13,146 bases of DNA from contig JAJYLK010000009.1 of NCBI GenBank assembly GCA_021787775.1, forward strand, positions 1 to 13,146, read 5' to 3'. This stretch comes from Actinomycetes bacterium (GTDB taxonomy: Bacteria; Actinomycetota; Thermoleophilia; BMS3ABIN01). The translations under genes and the position numbers were made by a program. Below, piece by piece: positions 5,799 through 13,146 of this stretch (its first letter is position 1; every line of letters begins with the position of its first letter). The notes under the pieces were generated by a model. The model did no database searches, had not been told where the DNA came from, and saw nothing but the letters and a program-made list of their open reading frames with translations.

Positions 5799-8700
5799 AT
5801 GACGATTCTAGATGAACTCATGAGCGGCAGACCCTCAAAGGCTCTCTACAGCAGAGGTGTCAAACTTCAAAATCAGCGCTCCTTCGAGGAGGCGCTGCAG
5901 CTATTCAACCAGGCGCTCAAGAACGACGCCGATGAAGCCAGGGACCTGATTCGCAAGGGTGAGAAGCTGCGGCGCGGCGGACGTCCCGAAAAAGCGGTGC
6001 GGGTTTTCGGCAAGGTGCGTGAGATCGAGGAGCGTGATTCAGCGATCTGGCTTTCGCGCGGCATGTGCCTGCGGGAGATGGGCCGCCTGGATGAATCCAC
6101 CCAAAGCCTGGAAAAAAGCCTAAAGTTCGACCCGTGGAACAGGTTGACATGGTCGACGATCGGTACCAACCACATCGAGCAGAACCGTCCCGATGAGGCT
6201 GTCAAGGCGTTTGAGGAGGTTATCCAGCTCGACGGCCGTGATTCCGCCGCCTGGGCCCGCAAGGGCGGCGCCCTGCACACCATGGGGAATGTCGACGACG
6301 CGCTGCACTGTTATGAGAAGGCGCTCGACCTTGACGCCGCGAACATCGCCGCCTGGTTCAACAAAGGGCTGGCGCTCCACGATCTTGGCCGTTTCGAAGA
6401 AGCCGTCGCCTGTTACGATCACGCTCTTGAGCTCGACCGTTTCGATCATGAATCGCTGTTCAACAAGAGTCTGAGTCTCGAAAGTCTGGGACGCCATGAG
6501 GAAGCGCTGGCGTCATTGGAGCTGCTGGAAGGCCCGGCGCTGCTCGATCCCGCCGTCTGGTATCACAGGGGAATCATCTTCAAAAGCCTCGGACGGTCTG
6601 ATGAAGCGCTGAACGCGTTCGAGGAAGCTCTTAGACGCGATCCAAACAGCGGTGAGATCTGGTTTGCCAACGCCGTGCTGCTGGAGGAGCTGGGCCGGCT
6701 GCACGAGGCGGCGAAAAGTTTTGATAAAGCGGTTGAAATGGAACAGGATGAAGCGCGCATCTGGTTCGGCCGCGGCGTCTGTTTGCGCAAGGTCGAGCGG
6801 CAGCGCGAAGCGGTGGCGTCATTCGACAGGGCCATCGAGATCCAGCCCGGTCATGCGCGCGCCTGGCACGAGCGCGGCCTGTGCCTGCAGGGCTCCGGCC
6901 GGCTCGACGAAGCCATCGACAGCTTTTCCAAAGCCCGGGACCTGGACCCGCTCGATGCCGCGGTGCTGCTGACGCTGGCGGGCGGCCTGGCGGCCGGAGA
7001 GCATTTCGCGGACGCGGTCGAGGTGCTTGACCGGATACTCGAACTCGACCCGTGGAACGGCGAGGCCTGGATGGCGCGAGGGCGGTCGCTGCTGGGACTG
7101 GGTGATTTCACCGGGGCGGTCAGTTCGTACGACCGGGCTCTCGGGCAGGATGGCGGCGCCGCGGCCTGGGCCGGGCGCGGCGCGGCGCTGCTGGCTGCCG
7201 GCGACGCCGAAGCGGCGCGGGAGAGTTTTGATAAAGCGGTAGAGATAGAACCGGATCTCGTTGAGGCCGTCCGCGGGCGCGATGAGGCGCTGGCGGCGCT
7301 TGGGCTGGTGCCCGTCACGCCTGTTCCCGTCATCGAAGAAGAGACGGCGGCCGAAGAGGACGAGGGCCAGGCAGAAGTGGAGACCGCCGACCGAACAGAC
7401 ATCGAGGCTGTTGGCGAAGTTGACATGGAGGTGGCGGAAGTAGCTGCCTTGGAGGTCACTGACGCAGGCGGCATCGAGGCCGCCGGGGAAGCTGAGCAGG
7501 CAGCGGAAGAAGCTGTTGATGAGACAGAAGAAGAAATAACCGGTCAGCCAGTTGATGTGACCGCTGAAGTGGCGCCTGAAACTGGGGATGCCGAGCGGGA
7601 AGTCGTGGCGGATGGTACAGCGGATGTCGAGGCCGCGGTTGAGGCAGATGACGAAGATGAAATCGCCGCCGCATCCGGGGCGGACGAGTCTATCCATGAG
7701 AGCGGACCGGAAGCCACGGAGATCGTCATCAGCAGTGCCAACGGCTCAGGGCTGGAGCTGGCGGAGGCTTCCGCCGGTGTAGCGGAGACTTTCGAGGCTG
7801 AGGATGCACCGGCAGAAGAATCTGAGGCGGATGATGAAGCCGCCCGGGAGGAACCGGAACCGGAGCCCGAGCAGGAACCGGAGCCCGAGCAGGAGCGGGA
7901 GCCCGAACCGGAGCCCGAACCGGAAGCGGCAACTGCACCACAGCCGGAGGCTGAACAAGAGCCGGGAACGGCAGCAGATACCGAATCCGGCGCGCTTGCC
8001 GGCCCGGAGCCTGACGTCGAATCCGCGATCGAACCGGCGCCGCCGGTCATCCCGGAGGAAGCCGCCTTGCCTGTGGCGGCTCTCTCTGCCGCCGAGGAAG
8101 CCATCAGCTGTTTTGACCGGGCACTGGAGATCAACCCCGGCGATCTGGCTACCTGGATCAATCGCGGTCAGACGCTGCAAGGTCTGGACCGGAACGCGGA
8201 CGCGATCGCCAGTTTTGACAAGGCGCTGGCGCTCGACGGTGAGATCACCGCCGCCTGGCTGGGTAAGGCTGGCAGCCTGGCCGCATCCGGCGAGGATGAG
8301 CAGGCGGTGGCCGCGTTCGAGAAGTCGGTGGCGATCGACCCCGGTCTGGTCCGCGGCTGGTTCGGCAAGGCGCTGAGCTTGCAGCGGCTGCGGCGCCATG
8401 AGGAGGCGATTGCTGCCTGCGACCGCGCGCTGGAGCTCGACCCGCAGCTGGCTGCCGCCTGGTACGAGAAAGCGCTGGCGCTGAAGGAGCTGGCGCGCTA
8501 CGAGGATGCCGTCACCTGTTTTGACCGCGTGCTCGGACTGGATGGACGTCATGCGGCGGCCTGGTTTGAAAGGGCAGACAGCCTGCGCAGTCTCGGCCGT
8601 TTCGCGGATGCTGTGAAATCTTTTGACAGGCTTCTCAAGTTTGACACCGAAAACGCGGCCGGCTGGTATCAGCGCGGACTCGATCTGTTCGATCTGGAGC

Positions 8701-11700
8701 GCTTCAGGGAAGCCGTCGCCTCTTTCGAGCGGGCCGCCCGGCTTGATGCCGGCGTGGCGCCTTACTGGGCCGCCAAAGCCGCCGCACTGCACGAGCTGGG
8801 CCGTCATACCGACGCCGCCGCCGCTTATGAGGCCGCTCTCGGGCTCGACGCCTCCCAGGCGGCATACTGGGCTGGCCGGGCAGGCAGTCTGCACGAGCTG
8901 GGCCGTTATGCCGATGCGGCCACAGCATACGGACGAGCCGTGCAGCTTGATGCCGGCATGGCGCCGTACTGGCAGGGCTTGGGCGAAAGCCAGCGGCTGC
9001 TGGATGAGTTCGCCGCCGCGGTGGAATCTTTTGACAAGGCTCTGAAAATCGATAGCAAAGATGTCGGCGTCTGGCTGGGCCGTAGCCAGAGCCAGCTGGC
9101 GCTGGCGCAACCAGCGGAAGCGCTACGCGGCTTTGAGCGCGCTGTCCGTCTTCAGCCGCAGTCGCTTGCCGGCTGGTACGGGAAAGCCGAGAGCCTGCGG
9201 GCACTGGACCGCCATAAGCAGGCGCTTGCGGCGTACGGGAAGTCCCTGGAGCTAGAGCCGCGCCATGCCGGCGCCTGGCTGGGACTGGGCGAAAGTCAGC
9301 GCACGCTGTCCATGTTCGGCAAGGCGGTCAAGTCTTACGACCGGGCGCTGGCGCTGGAGCCTCATGGCGTCGCCTCCCTCGCCGGCAAAGCGGAGTGCCA
9401 GCTCATGCTTGGTCATTTCCGGGCGGCGGTGACGGCTTTTGACAAAGCGTTGAAGCTCGATGCCAGAAACGCCGCTGCCTGGTTCGGCAAGGCCGAGAGC
9501 CTGCGCCGCCTCGGGAACCACAAAGCCGCCGTGTCAGGTTTTGACAAAGCGTTGAAGCTCGATGCCAGAAACGCCGCTGCCTGGTTCGGCAAGGCCGAGA
9601 GCCTGCGCGGCCTGGCGCGGTACGACCGGGCGGTGGCCGCTTATGAAAAGGCGCTGAAGCTCGATGCCGGTAACGCCGCGGCCTGGTATGGCCTCGGCGA
9701 GAGCCGCTTCGGTCTTTCAAGGTACGCCAAAGCGATCGAAAGCTTCGACCAGGCTCTGGCCGTGAAACCCAAGTATCCTGAAGCGCTGCTTGGCAAGGCC
9801 GAGAGCCTGCGCCGGCTGGGACGCCACGCCGACGCCCTTGCCGGCTTCGCCAGCCTGACCAGGCTGGAGCCGAAGAACGCTCTGGTGTGGCTGGGCAAGG
9901 CGGATTGCCTCGCTGGCCTCGGGCGCGACGCCGATGCCGTGGCGGCTTATGCGGAGGCGCTGGACCGGGATGGCAAGCTTGCCGCTGCCCGCTTCGGCAA
10001 GGCCGAGGGCCTGCGGCGGCTCGGCCGTCAGGCGGATGCGAGCGCCGCTTATGACGAGGCGCTGGCGCTGATGCCGGAATCGGCGGCTGCCTGGTTCGGC
10101 AAGGGCGAGAGTCTGCGCGGCCTGGGACGGCCTCAGGAAGCCGCGGCCGCTTTTGGCAAAAGTCTTGAATATGATGGCAAACGGGCGGCCGCCTGGCATG
10201 GCCGTGCCGATAGCCTGCGCGGCCTGGGAAAGCTTCAGGAGGCGCTGGCCGGCTACGATCGGTCGCTGAAACTCGATGCCGCGAATGCCGCCGGCTGGTA
10301 CGGCAAAGCGGAGTGTCAGCGAGGGCTCGGCCGGCTGGACGGCGCCCTGGCGAGTTACGGCCGCGTGCTCAGGCTCGAGCCTGGCAGCGCTCGCGCCCTG
10401 CTGGGCAAGGCCGAGTGTCTGCGGTCGCTGGGCCGGCACGACAAGGCCGCGGCGGCATACGCGCAAGCGATCAGGCACGGTAGCGGCGAGCTGGCGGCCC
10501 GGCTCGGTCAGGCGGAGAGCTTGCGGGCGCTGGCGCGGTTCGCACCGGCGATCGCTGGCTATGACGCGGCGCTGGCGATCGATCCGGAGGACGGATCGGC
10601 GTGGTTCGGCAAGGCCGAGTGCCTGCGGGCGCTGGACCGCTTCGACGAAGCCGCCGCCGCCTATGACAAGGCGCTGGAAGCCGAGCCGGGCAACGGCGGC
10701 GCCTGGTTCGGAAAAGGCGAGAGCCTGCGCCGCGGGGGCAGGGCCGCCGAGGCGCTCAGCCATTTCGAGAAAGCATTGGAAATCGACGCCGCCAATGCGG
10801 CTGCCTGGTATTCGCGGGCGGAATGCCTGCGGACGCTGGGCCGCTTCGACGAGGCCATCCGCTGTCACGAGCGGACGCTGGAGCTGGATGAGGACAATGC
10901 CGCTGCCTGGTTCGGCGGCGGCGAGAGCCAGCGCAGCCTGGAGCATTTTGCGGCAGCCGTTTCCTGGTATGACAAATCACTGTCACTGAATCAAAAAGAT
11001 GCCGCCGCCTGGTTCGGGCGGGCCGACAGTCTGCGCCGCCAGGGATTGCTGGCGGACGCGGTTTCAAGTTATGAAAAAGCGATCAAGCTGGGAGCCGGCG
11101 CCGCAGCCTGGTTCGGCAAGGCCGAGAGTCTGCGCGGTCTCGACCTGAACGAGAAGGCGGCCAACGCTTATGAGCGAACGCTGAAAGCCGACAGCGGCGC
11201 CGCCGCAGCCTGGTTCGGCAAGGCCGAGAGTCTGCGCCGCCTCGGCCGGCACGAGAAAGCCATCGCCGCCTATGAGCGCGCCGCGAAGCTGGACGCTACG
11301 GACGCCGCCGCCCTGTCGGGTAAGGCCGAGAGCCTGCTGGCCAGCGGGCGCTATCAGGCAGCCGTCAACAGCTTCGGCAGATCGCTGGCGCTCGATCCGC
11401 TGCAGGCGGGCGCCTGGATGAGCCAGGGAGTGGCGCTGCATCATCTGGGGCGCGATGAGGAAGCGCTCGGCTGTTACGGCAAGGCGCTCAAACTGGAACC
11501 GGACAGCGCGCCGGCCTGGTTCAACCGAGGAGAAAGCCTGAGCAGCCTCGGCCTGTTTTCCAAGGCCGTGGAGGGCTTCGATCGCGCCATCGCTGCCGAG
11601 CCGCGGCATGGCCGCGCCTGGCTGCGCCGCGGTGAGTGCCTGCACGAGTTGAGACTGTTTGCCGACGCGGTGCGCAGTTTCGAGAAGGCGCTGGAGATCG

Positions 11701-11867
11701 ACCCCGCCAGCGGACGGGCGTGGAACGGCAAGGGCGTCAGCCTCAACAGCATGGGCCGCTTCAGCGACGCCATCGGCTGCTTCGACAAGGCGATCGGACT
11801 TGATCCGCAGAACGCCGCCGCCTGGAGCAACAAGGGCATCAGCCTCACCGAGCTGAACCGCATCTGA
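5799..11867 (+). CDS. Giant tetratricopeptide-repeat (TPR) protein, 2022 aa
   Basis: The product is almost entirely TPR. Residues 1-14 are a lead-in; 15-489 hold 14 units; unit 15 is split by an acidic segment (490-502 and 764-784); 785-2007 hold 36 more units; 2008-2022 are a lone helix A where the protein ends. All units are 34 residues except two of 33 (423-455 and 1737-1769). They carry the TPR pattern of W near the start, A/G at canonical 8, A at 20, Y/F at 24 and A at 27. The first array is varied, whereas much of the second follows AWFGKAESLRRLGRHxKAI. No signal peptide, membrane segment or catalytic domain is visible, so a large cytoplasmic scaffold or adaptor is the inferred role. 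The ATG at 5799 lacks a good ribosome site; an in-frame ATG at 5820 is an alternative. The gene is convergent with the polymerase gene, 39 bases away. Partner and pathway are unknown. Confidence 0.93.
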   Translation: MTILDELMSGRPSKALYSRGVKLQNQRSFEEALQLFNQALKNDADEARDLIRKGEKLRRGGRPEKAVRVFGKVREIEERDSAIWLSRGMCLREMGRLDESTQSLEKSLKFDPWNRLTWSTIGTNHIEQNRPDEAVKAFEEVIQLDGRDSAAWARKGGALHTMGNVDDALHCYEKALDLDAANIAAWFNKGLALHDLGRFEEAVACYDHALELDRFDHESLFNKSLSLESLGRHEEALASLELLEGPALLDPAVWYHRGIIFKSLGRSDEALNAFEEALRRDPNSGEIWFANAVLLEELGRLHEAAKSFDKAVEMEQDEARIWFGRGVCLRKVERQREAVASFDRAIEIQPGHARAWHERGLCLQGSGRLDEAIDSFSKARDLDPLDAAVLLTLAGGLAAGEHFADAVEVLDRILELDPWNGEAWMARGRSLLGLGDFTGAVSSYDRALGQDGGAAAWAGRGAALLAAGDAEAARESFDKAVEIEPDLVEAVRGRDEALAALGLVPVTPVPVIEEETAAEEDEGQAEVETADRTDIEAVGEVDMEVAEVAALEVTDAGGIEAAGEAEQAAEEAVDETEEEITGQPVDVTAEVAPETGDAEREVVADGTADVEAAVEADDEDEIAAASGADESIHESGPEATEIVISSANGSGLELAEASAGVAETFEAEDAPAEESEADDEAAREEPEPEPEQEPEPEQEREPEPEPEPEAATAPQPEAEQEPGTAADTESGALAGPEPDVESAIEPAPPVIPEEAALPVAALSAAEEAISCFDRALEINPGDLATWINRGQTLQGLDRNADAIASFDKALALDGEITAAWLGKAGSLAASGEDEQAVAAFEKSVAIDPGLVRGWFGKALSLQRLRRHEEAIAACDRALELDPQLAAAWYEKALALKELARYEDAVTCFDRVLGLDGRHAAAWFERADSLRSLGRFADAVKSFDRLLKFDTENAAGWYQRGLDLFDLERFREAVASFERAARLDAGVAPYWAAKAAALHELGRHTDAAAAYEAALGLDASQAAYWAGRAGSLHELGRYADAATAYGRAVQLDAGMAPYWQGLGESQRLLDEFAAAVESFDKALKIDSKDVGVWLGRSQSQLALAQPAEALRGFERAVRLQPQSLAGWYGKAESLRALDRHKQALAAYGKSLELEPRHAGAWLGLGESQRTLSMFGKAVKSYDRALALEPHGVASLAGKAECQLMLGHFRAAVTAFDKALKLDARNAAAWFGKAESLRRLGNHKAAVSGFDKALKLDARNAAAWFGKAESLRGLARYDRAVAAYEKALKLDAGNAAAWYGLGESRFGLSRYAKAIESFDQALAVKPKYPEALLGKAESLRRLGRHADALAGFASLTRLEPKNALVWLGKADCLAGLGRDADAVAAYAEALDRDGKLAAARFGKAEGLRRLGRQADASAAYDEALALMPESAAAWFGKGESLRGLGRPQEAAAAFGKSLEYDGKRAAAWHGRADSLRGLGKLQEALAGYDRSLKLDAANAAGWYGKAECQRGLGRLDGALASYGRVLRLEPGSARALLGKAECLRSLGRHDKAAAAYAQAIRHGSGELAARLGQAESLRALARFAPAIAGYDAALAIDPEDGSAWFGKAECLRALDRFDEAAAAYDKALEAEPGNGGAWFGKGESLRRGGRAAEALSHFEKALEIDAANAAAWYSRAECLRTLGRFDEAIRCHERTLELDEDNAAAWFGGGESQRSLEHFAAAVSWYDKSLSLNQKDAAAWFGRADSLRRQGLLADAVSSYEKAIKLGAGAAAWFGKAESLRGLDLNEKAANAYERTLKADSGAAAAWFGKAESLRRLGRHEKAIAAYERAAKLDATDAAALSGKAESLLASGRYQAAVNSFGRSLALDPLQAGAWMSQGVALHHLGRDEEALGCYGKALKLEPDSAPAWFNRGESLSSLGLFSKAVEGFDRAIAAEPRHGRAWLRRGECLHELRLFADAVRSFEKALEIDPASGRAWNGKGVSLNSMGRFSDAIGCFDKAIGLDPQNAAAWSNKGISLTELNRI
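7305..8087 (+). other. Acidic Glu/Pro/Ala-rich segment inserted inside TPR unit 15
   Basis: Residues 503-763 of the TPR protein lack TPR pattern and are dominated by Glu, Ala, Asp, Val and Pro, with an EPEPEQ-like core near 688-710. This composition predicts a disordered, strongly negative linker. On its left is a TPR helix A (AVRGRDEALAALG, 490-502) and on its right a helix B starting AAEEAISCFDRALEIN (764-779). The two halves have 13 and 21 residues, exactly one 34-residue unit, so the segment sits in the A-B turn. Confidence 0.85.
7861..7922 (+). repeat. Coding minisatellite (18-bp then 12-bp units)
   Basis: Two 18-base units (7861-7878 and 7879-7896) share CGGAGCCCGAGCAGGA and differ by one base near the end. 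They are followed by two identical 12-base units GAGCCCGAACCG (7899-7910 and 7911-7922). They encode the Glu-Pro/Glu-Gln core of the acidic segment in frame. Such repeats change length easily by slippage. Confidence 0.75.
9437..9608 (+). repeat. 70-bp perfect direct repeat, 102-bp period, in TPR array
   Basis: Bases 9437-9506 recur without a mismatch at 9539-9608. The offset of 102 bases equals one 34-codon TPR unit. The shared part encodes helix B of one unit and helix A of the next (FDKALKLDARN then AWFGKAESLR). Identity at silent positions shows a recent duplication or gene conversion rather than selection on protein alone. Confidence 0.9.
11099..11237 (+). repeat. 37-bp perfect direct repeat, 102-bp period, in TPR array
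   Basis: Bases 11099-11135 recur exactly at 11201-11237, again one TPR unit apart, encoding AAAWFGKAESLR-type sequence. The same core with one silent change is also present around 9477 and 9579. This is a second patch of DNA-level homogenisation near the 3' part of the array. Confidence 0.85.
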
Positions 11868-11906
11868 CGCTCCGCCCGCCCGTCGTCTGAAACCTCCGCA
11901 GCGCGC

Positions 11907-13146
11907 TTACTTGACATCCCCCATGAACATCGGTATTCCCAGCCGTTGCCGCGCCGTCTCGCCCCTGAACAGCTCCCCCTTGCGCCGGGGGGCGTCGCCG
12001 CGCTCGCCCAGGTGCTGGCCGAACCTGTGGGCATAGTAGCTGGAGCCGAGGAACAGCGTGTGCTTGCCGTACTTGACCCGCACGCCGTCGACCGCCTCGT
12101 AGACCTTGCCCAGCCGCTCGTGCCGGGCGGTGACGCCGAACAGGTCCGGCTGGACGATGCGGTCCTCGGTGAGCTTGAACAGCACCACGCCGGTGGAACG
12201 GTAGAGCTCCTTTGGATTGAACAGCCGCTTGAACACCGGCTCCATCGCCGCGATGATCTCGTGGGGGAAGGGCGTGGCGCGCGAGAACCTGACCTCGGCG
12301 CCCGTGCCGCGGAAGTCCTGCGTCTTCAGGAACAGGACGGCGCGCTCGGCCGCCAGCCTGTAGCGCCGCGCTTTCATGGTGGCGTTCTCCACGTTCTTCG
12401 ACAGCTGGGCGAAGACGAACTCCGGGTCGCTGGAGGGCGGCGTGAAGGTCTTTACTTTCTGGATCGACGCATAGGTGTCCTTTTCCGCCAGTTCCAGCTC
12501 AAAGACCATGCGGCCGCCCAGCTCCTGCCAGGTCTCGTAGAACGGCTTGCTGAAGCGCGCCTTCACCCAGTCCTCATCCTTGCGGGCGAAATCGAGCGCC
12601 GTGCGGATGCCCAGCTTGTGCAGGTAGGCGGTCGTCTGCGGGCCGATGCCCCACACCTTCTCCACCGGCATGTCGCGGATGAAGTCCTGGATGTCGCGGC
12701 CGCGGATGATCGTCAGCCCCGACGGCTTCTTCCACTTCGAGGCGATCTTGGCGATCGTCTTGTTCGGCGCCAGGCCGCAGGAGAAGGTGAGGCCGAAGGA
12801 ACGGTCCAGCTCCTCCTTGACCGCCGCGGCGATGCGCGGATAGCTCATCTTCAGCGGCCGGCGCATGCCGGTGATGTCGGCGAAGCACTCGTCGATGCCG
12901 TACTCCTCCACGTCGGGCGTGAAGCGCCGGACGATAGCGAAGAGCCGTTTTGACAACAGGCTGTATGTCTCGTAGTCGGACGGCAGGAAGACCGCGTCCG
13001 GGCAGAGTTTTCTCACCTCCGACAGCCGCATGGCGCGCACCACGCCGCGGGCCTTGGCCTCGTAGCTCATCGAGGCGACGATGTTGCGCTCCTTGCCGGT
13101 GATCACCGGCCGGCCTCTCAGCCGCGGGTCGCGCGCCTGCTCGCAG
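11907..13146 (-). CDS. dinB: Y-family DNA polymerase, DinB/Pol IV-like (5' end outside window)
   Basis: The frame runs off the right edge: upstream of the in-frame GTG at 13106 it continues as CEQARDPRLRGRP, a clear match to the segment after the DxDxFFAxVE start of Y-family polymerases, so the GTG is internal. Counting from that GTG, the catalytic carboxylate motif is YGIDE (69-73; most relatives have YSIDE), the palm helix LAPNKTIAKIASKWKKPSG is at 112-130, the helix-hairpin-helix EKVWGIGP is at 149-156, and a likely beta-clamp peptide QPDLF is at 319-323. It is followed by a 76-residue tail with KYGKHTLFLGSS (346-357), a C-terminal extension also seen in other bacterial UmuC/DinB-type proteins. 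The enzyme would carry out error-prone lesion bypass. The first catalytic Asp and the steric gate are beyond the window. Confidence 0.93.
   Translation of the reverse strand, partial: CEQARDPRLRGRPVITGKERNIVASMSYEAKARGVVRAMRLSEVRKLCPDAVFLPSDYETYSLLSKRLFAIVRRFTPDVEEYGIDECFADITGMRRPLKMSYPRIAAAVKEELDRSFGLTFSCGLAPNKTIAKIASKWKKPSGLTIIRGRDIQDFIRDMPVEKVWGIGPQTTAYLHKLGIRTALDFARKDEDWVKARFSKPFYETWQELGGRMVFELELAEKDTYASIQKVKTFTPPSSDPEFVFAQLSKNVENATMKARRYRLAAERAVLFLKTQDFRGTGAEVRFSRATPFPHEIIAAMEPVFKRLFNPKELYRSTGVVLFKLTEDRIVQPDLFGVTARHERLGKVYEAVDGVRVKYGKHTLFLGSSYYAHRFGQHLGERGDAPRRKGELFRGETARQRLGIPMFMGDVK

Noticed and set aside
7746..9110. Long open frame on the minus strand across the TPR gene (454 codons)
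   Set aside because: It is antisense to a regular TPR array. High GC and the 102-base period keep the opposite frame open, and its translation is an Arg/Gln-rich repeat with no family pattern.
9717..10946. Second long minus-strand open frame (409 codons)
   Set aside because: Same cause: a periodic shadow of the TPR repeats, with no ribosome site or recognisable domain.
8151..11867. Regularly spaced repeats considered as a CRISPR-like array
   Set aside because: The 102-base period is in frame, every unit encodes a TPR, and there are no constant repeats with unique spacers.
11946..12953. Plus-strand open frame of 335 codons opposite the polymerase gene
   Set aside because: The minus-strand gene carries Y-family motifs throughout; the plus frame is an antisense shadow rich in Arg, Leu and Val.

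Overview
The window is a 13.1 kb piece of a high-GC bacterial chromosome with a visibly AT-rich, foreign-looking left end (about 1-1037). The core gene order rpmE - thyX - DUF1385 - prfA - prmC, with GTG/TTG starts and a ThyX-type thymidylate synthase, fits a high-GC bacterium. A deep-branching Actinomycetota-type lineage is my best guess, but this is inference from gene order and base composition; no 16S or other lineage marker is present.

Layout. (1) 1-151: right end of an IS3-like insertion sequence, with the last residues of its transposase. (2) 114-842, minus strand: a stand-alone DnaB-type (RecA-fold) helicase/ATPase domain. Its 3' end is cut off by the insertion sequence, whose terminal bases supply the last 12 codons and the stop. 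(3) 843-1037: AT-rich non-coding DNA with short inverted and direct repeats and a likely promoter for the helicase gene. (4) 1038-1394, minus strand: three tRNA genes transcribed in the order Val(CAC), Ala(CGC), Ala(TGC), with a good sigma70-type promoter at 1469-1497. The foreign DNA begins exactly at the 3' CCA of the last tRNA. (5) 1588-5669, plus strand: a translation-related cluster. RpmE is ribosomal protein L31, ThyX makes dTMP, a DUF1385/YqhQ-type membrane protein has no assigned role, RF1 (PrfA) terminates translation, and PrmC methylates the GGQ glutamine of release factors. (6) 5799-11867, plus strand: one 2022-codon gene for a giant soluble tetratricopeptide-repeat (TPR) protein, with its own putative promoter. 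(7) 11907-13146, minus strand, convergent: a Y-family DNA polymerase (DinB-like) whose start lies beyond the right edge.

The most unusual object is the giant TPR protein. By hand count it has 51 complete 34-residue-type units plus a terminal half unit. A 261-residue acidic, Glu/Pro/Ala-rich segment sits exactly between helix A and helix B of unit 15: removing it restores a perfect 34-residue unit. The second array carries a near-invariant acidic/Arg pattern on the predicted groove-lining helix, and parts of it show recent DNA-level duplication (a 70 bp perfect repeat at 102 bp spacing). I cannot assign a function to it. The left end looks like a mobile island sitting at a tRNA 3' end and later damaged by an insertion sequence.
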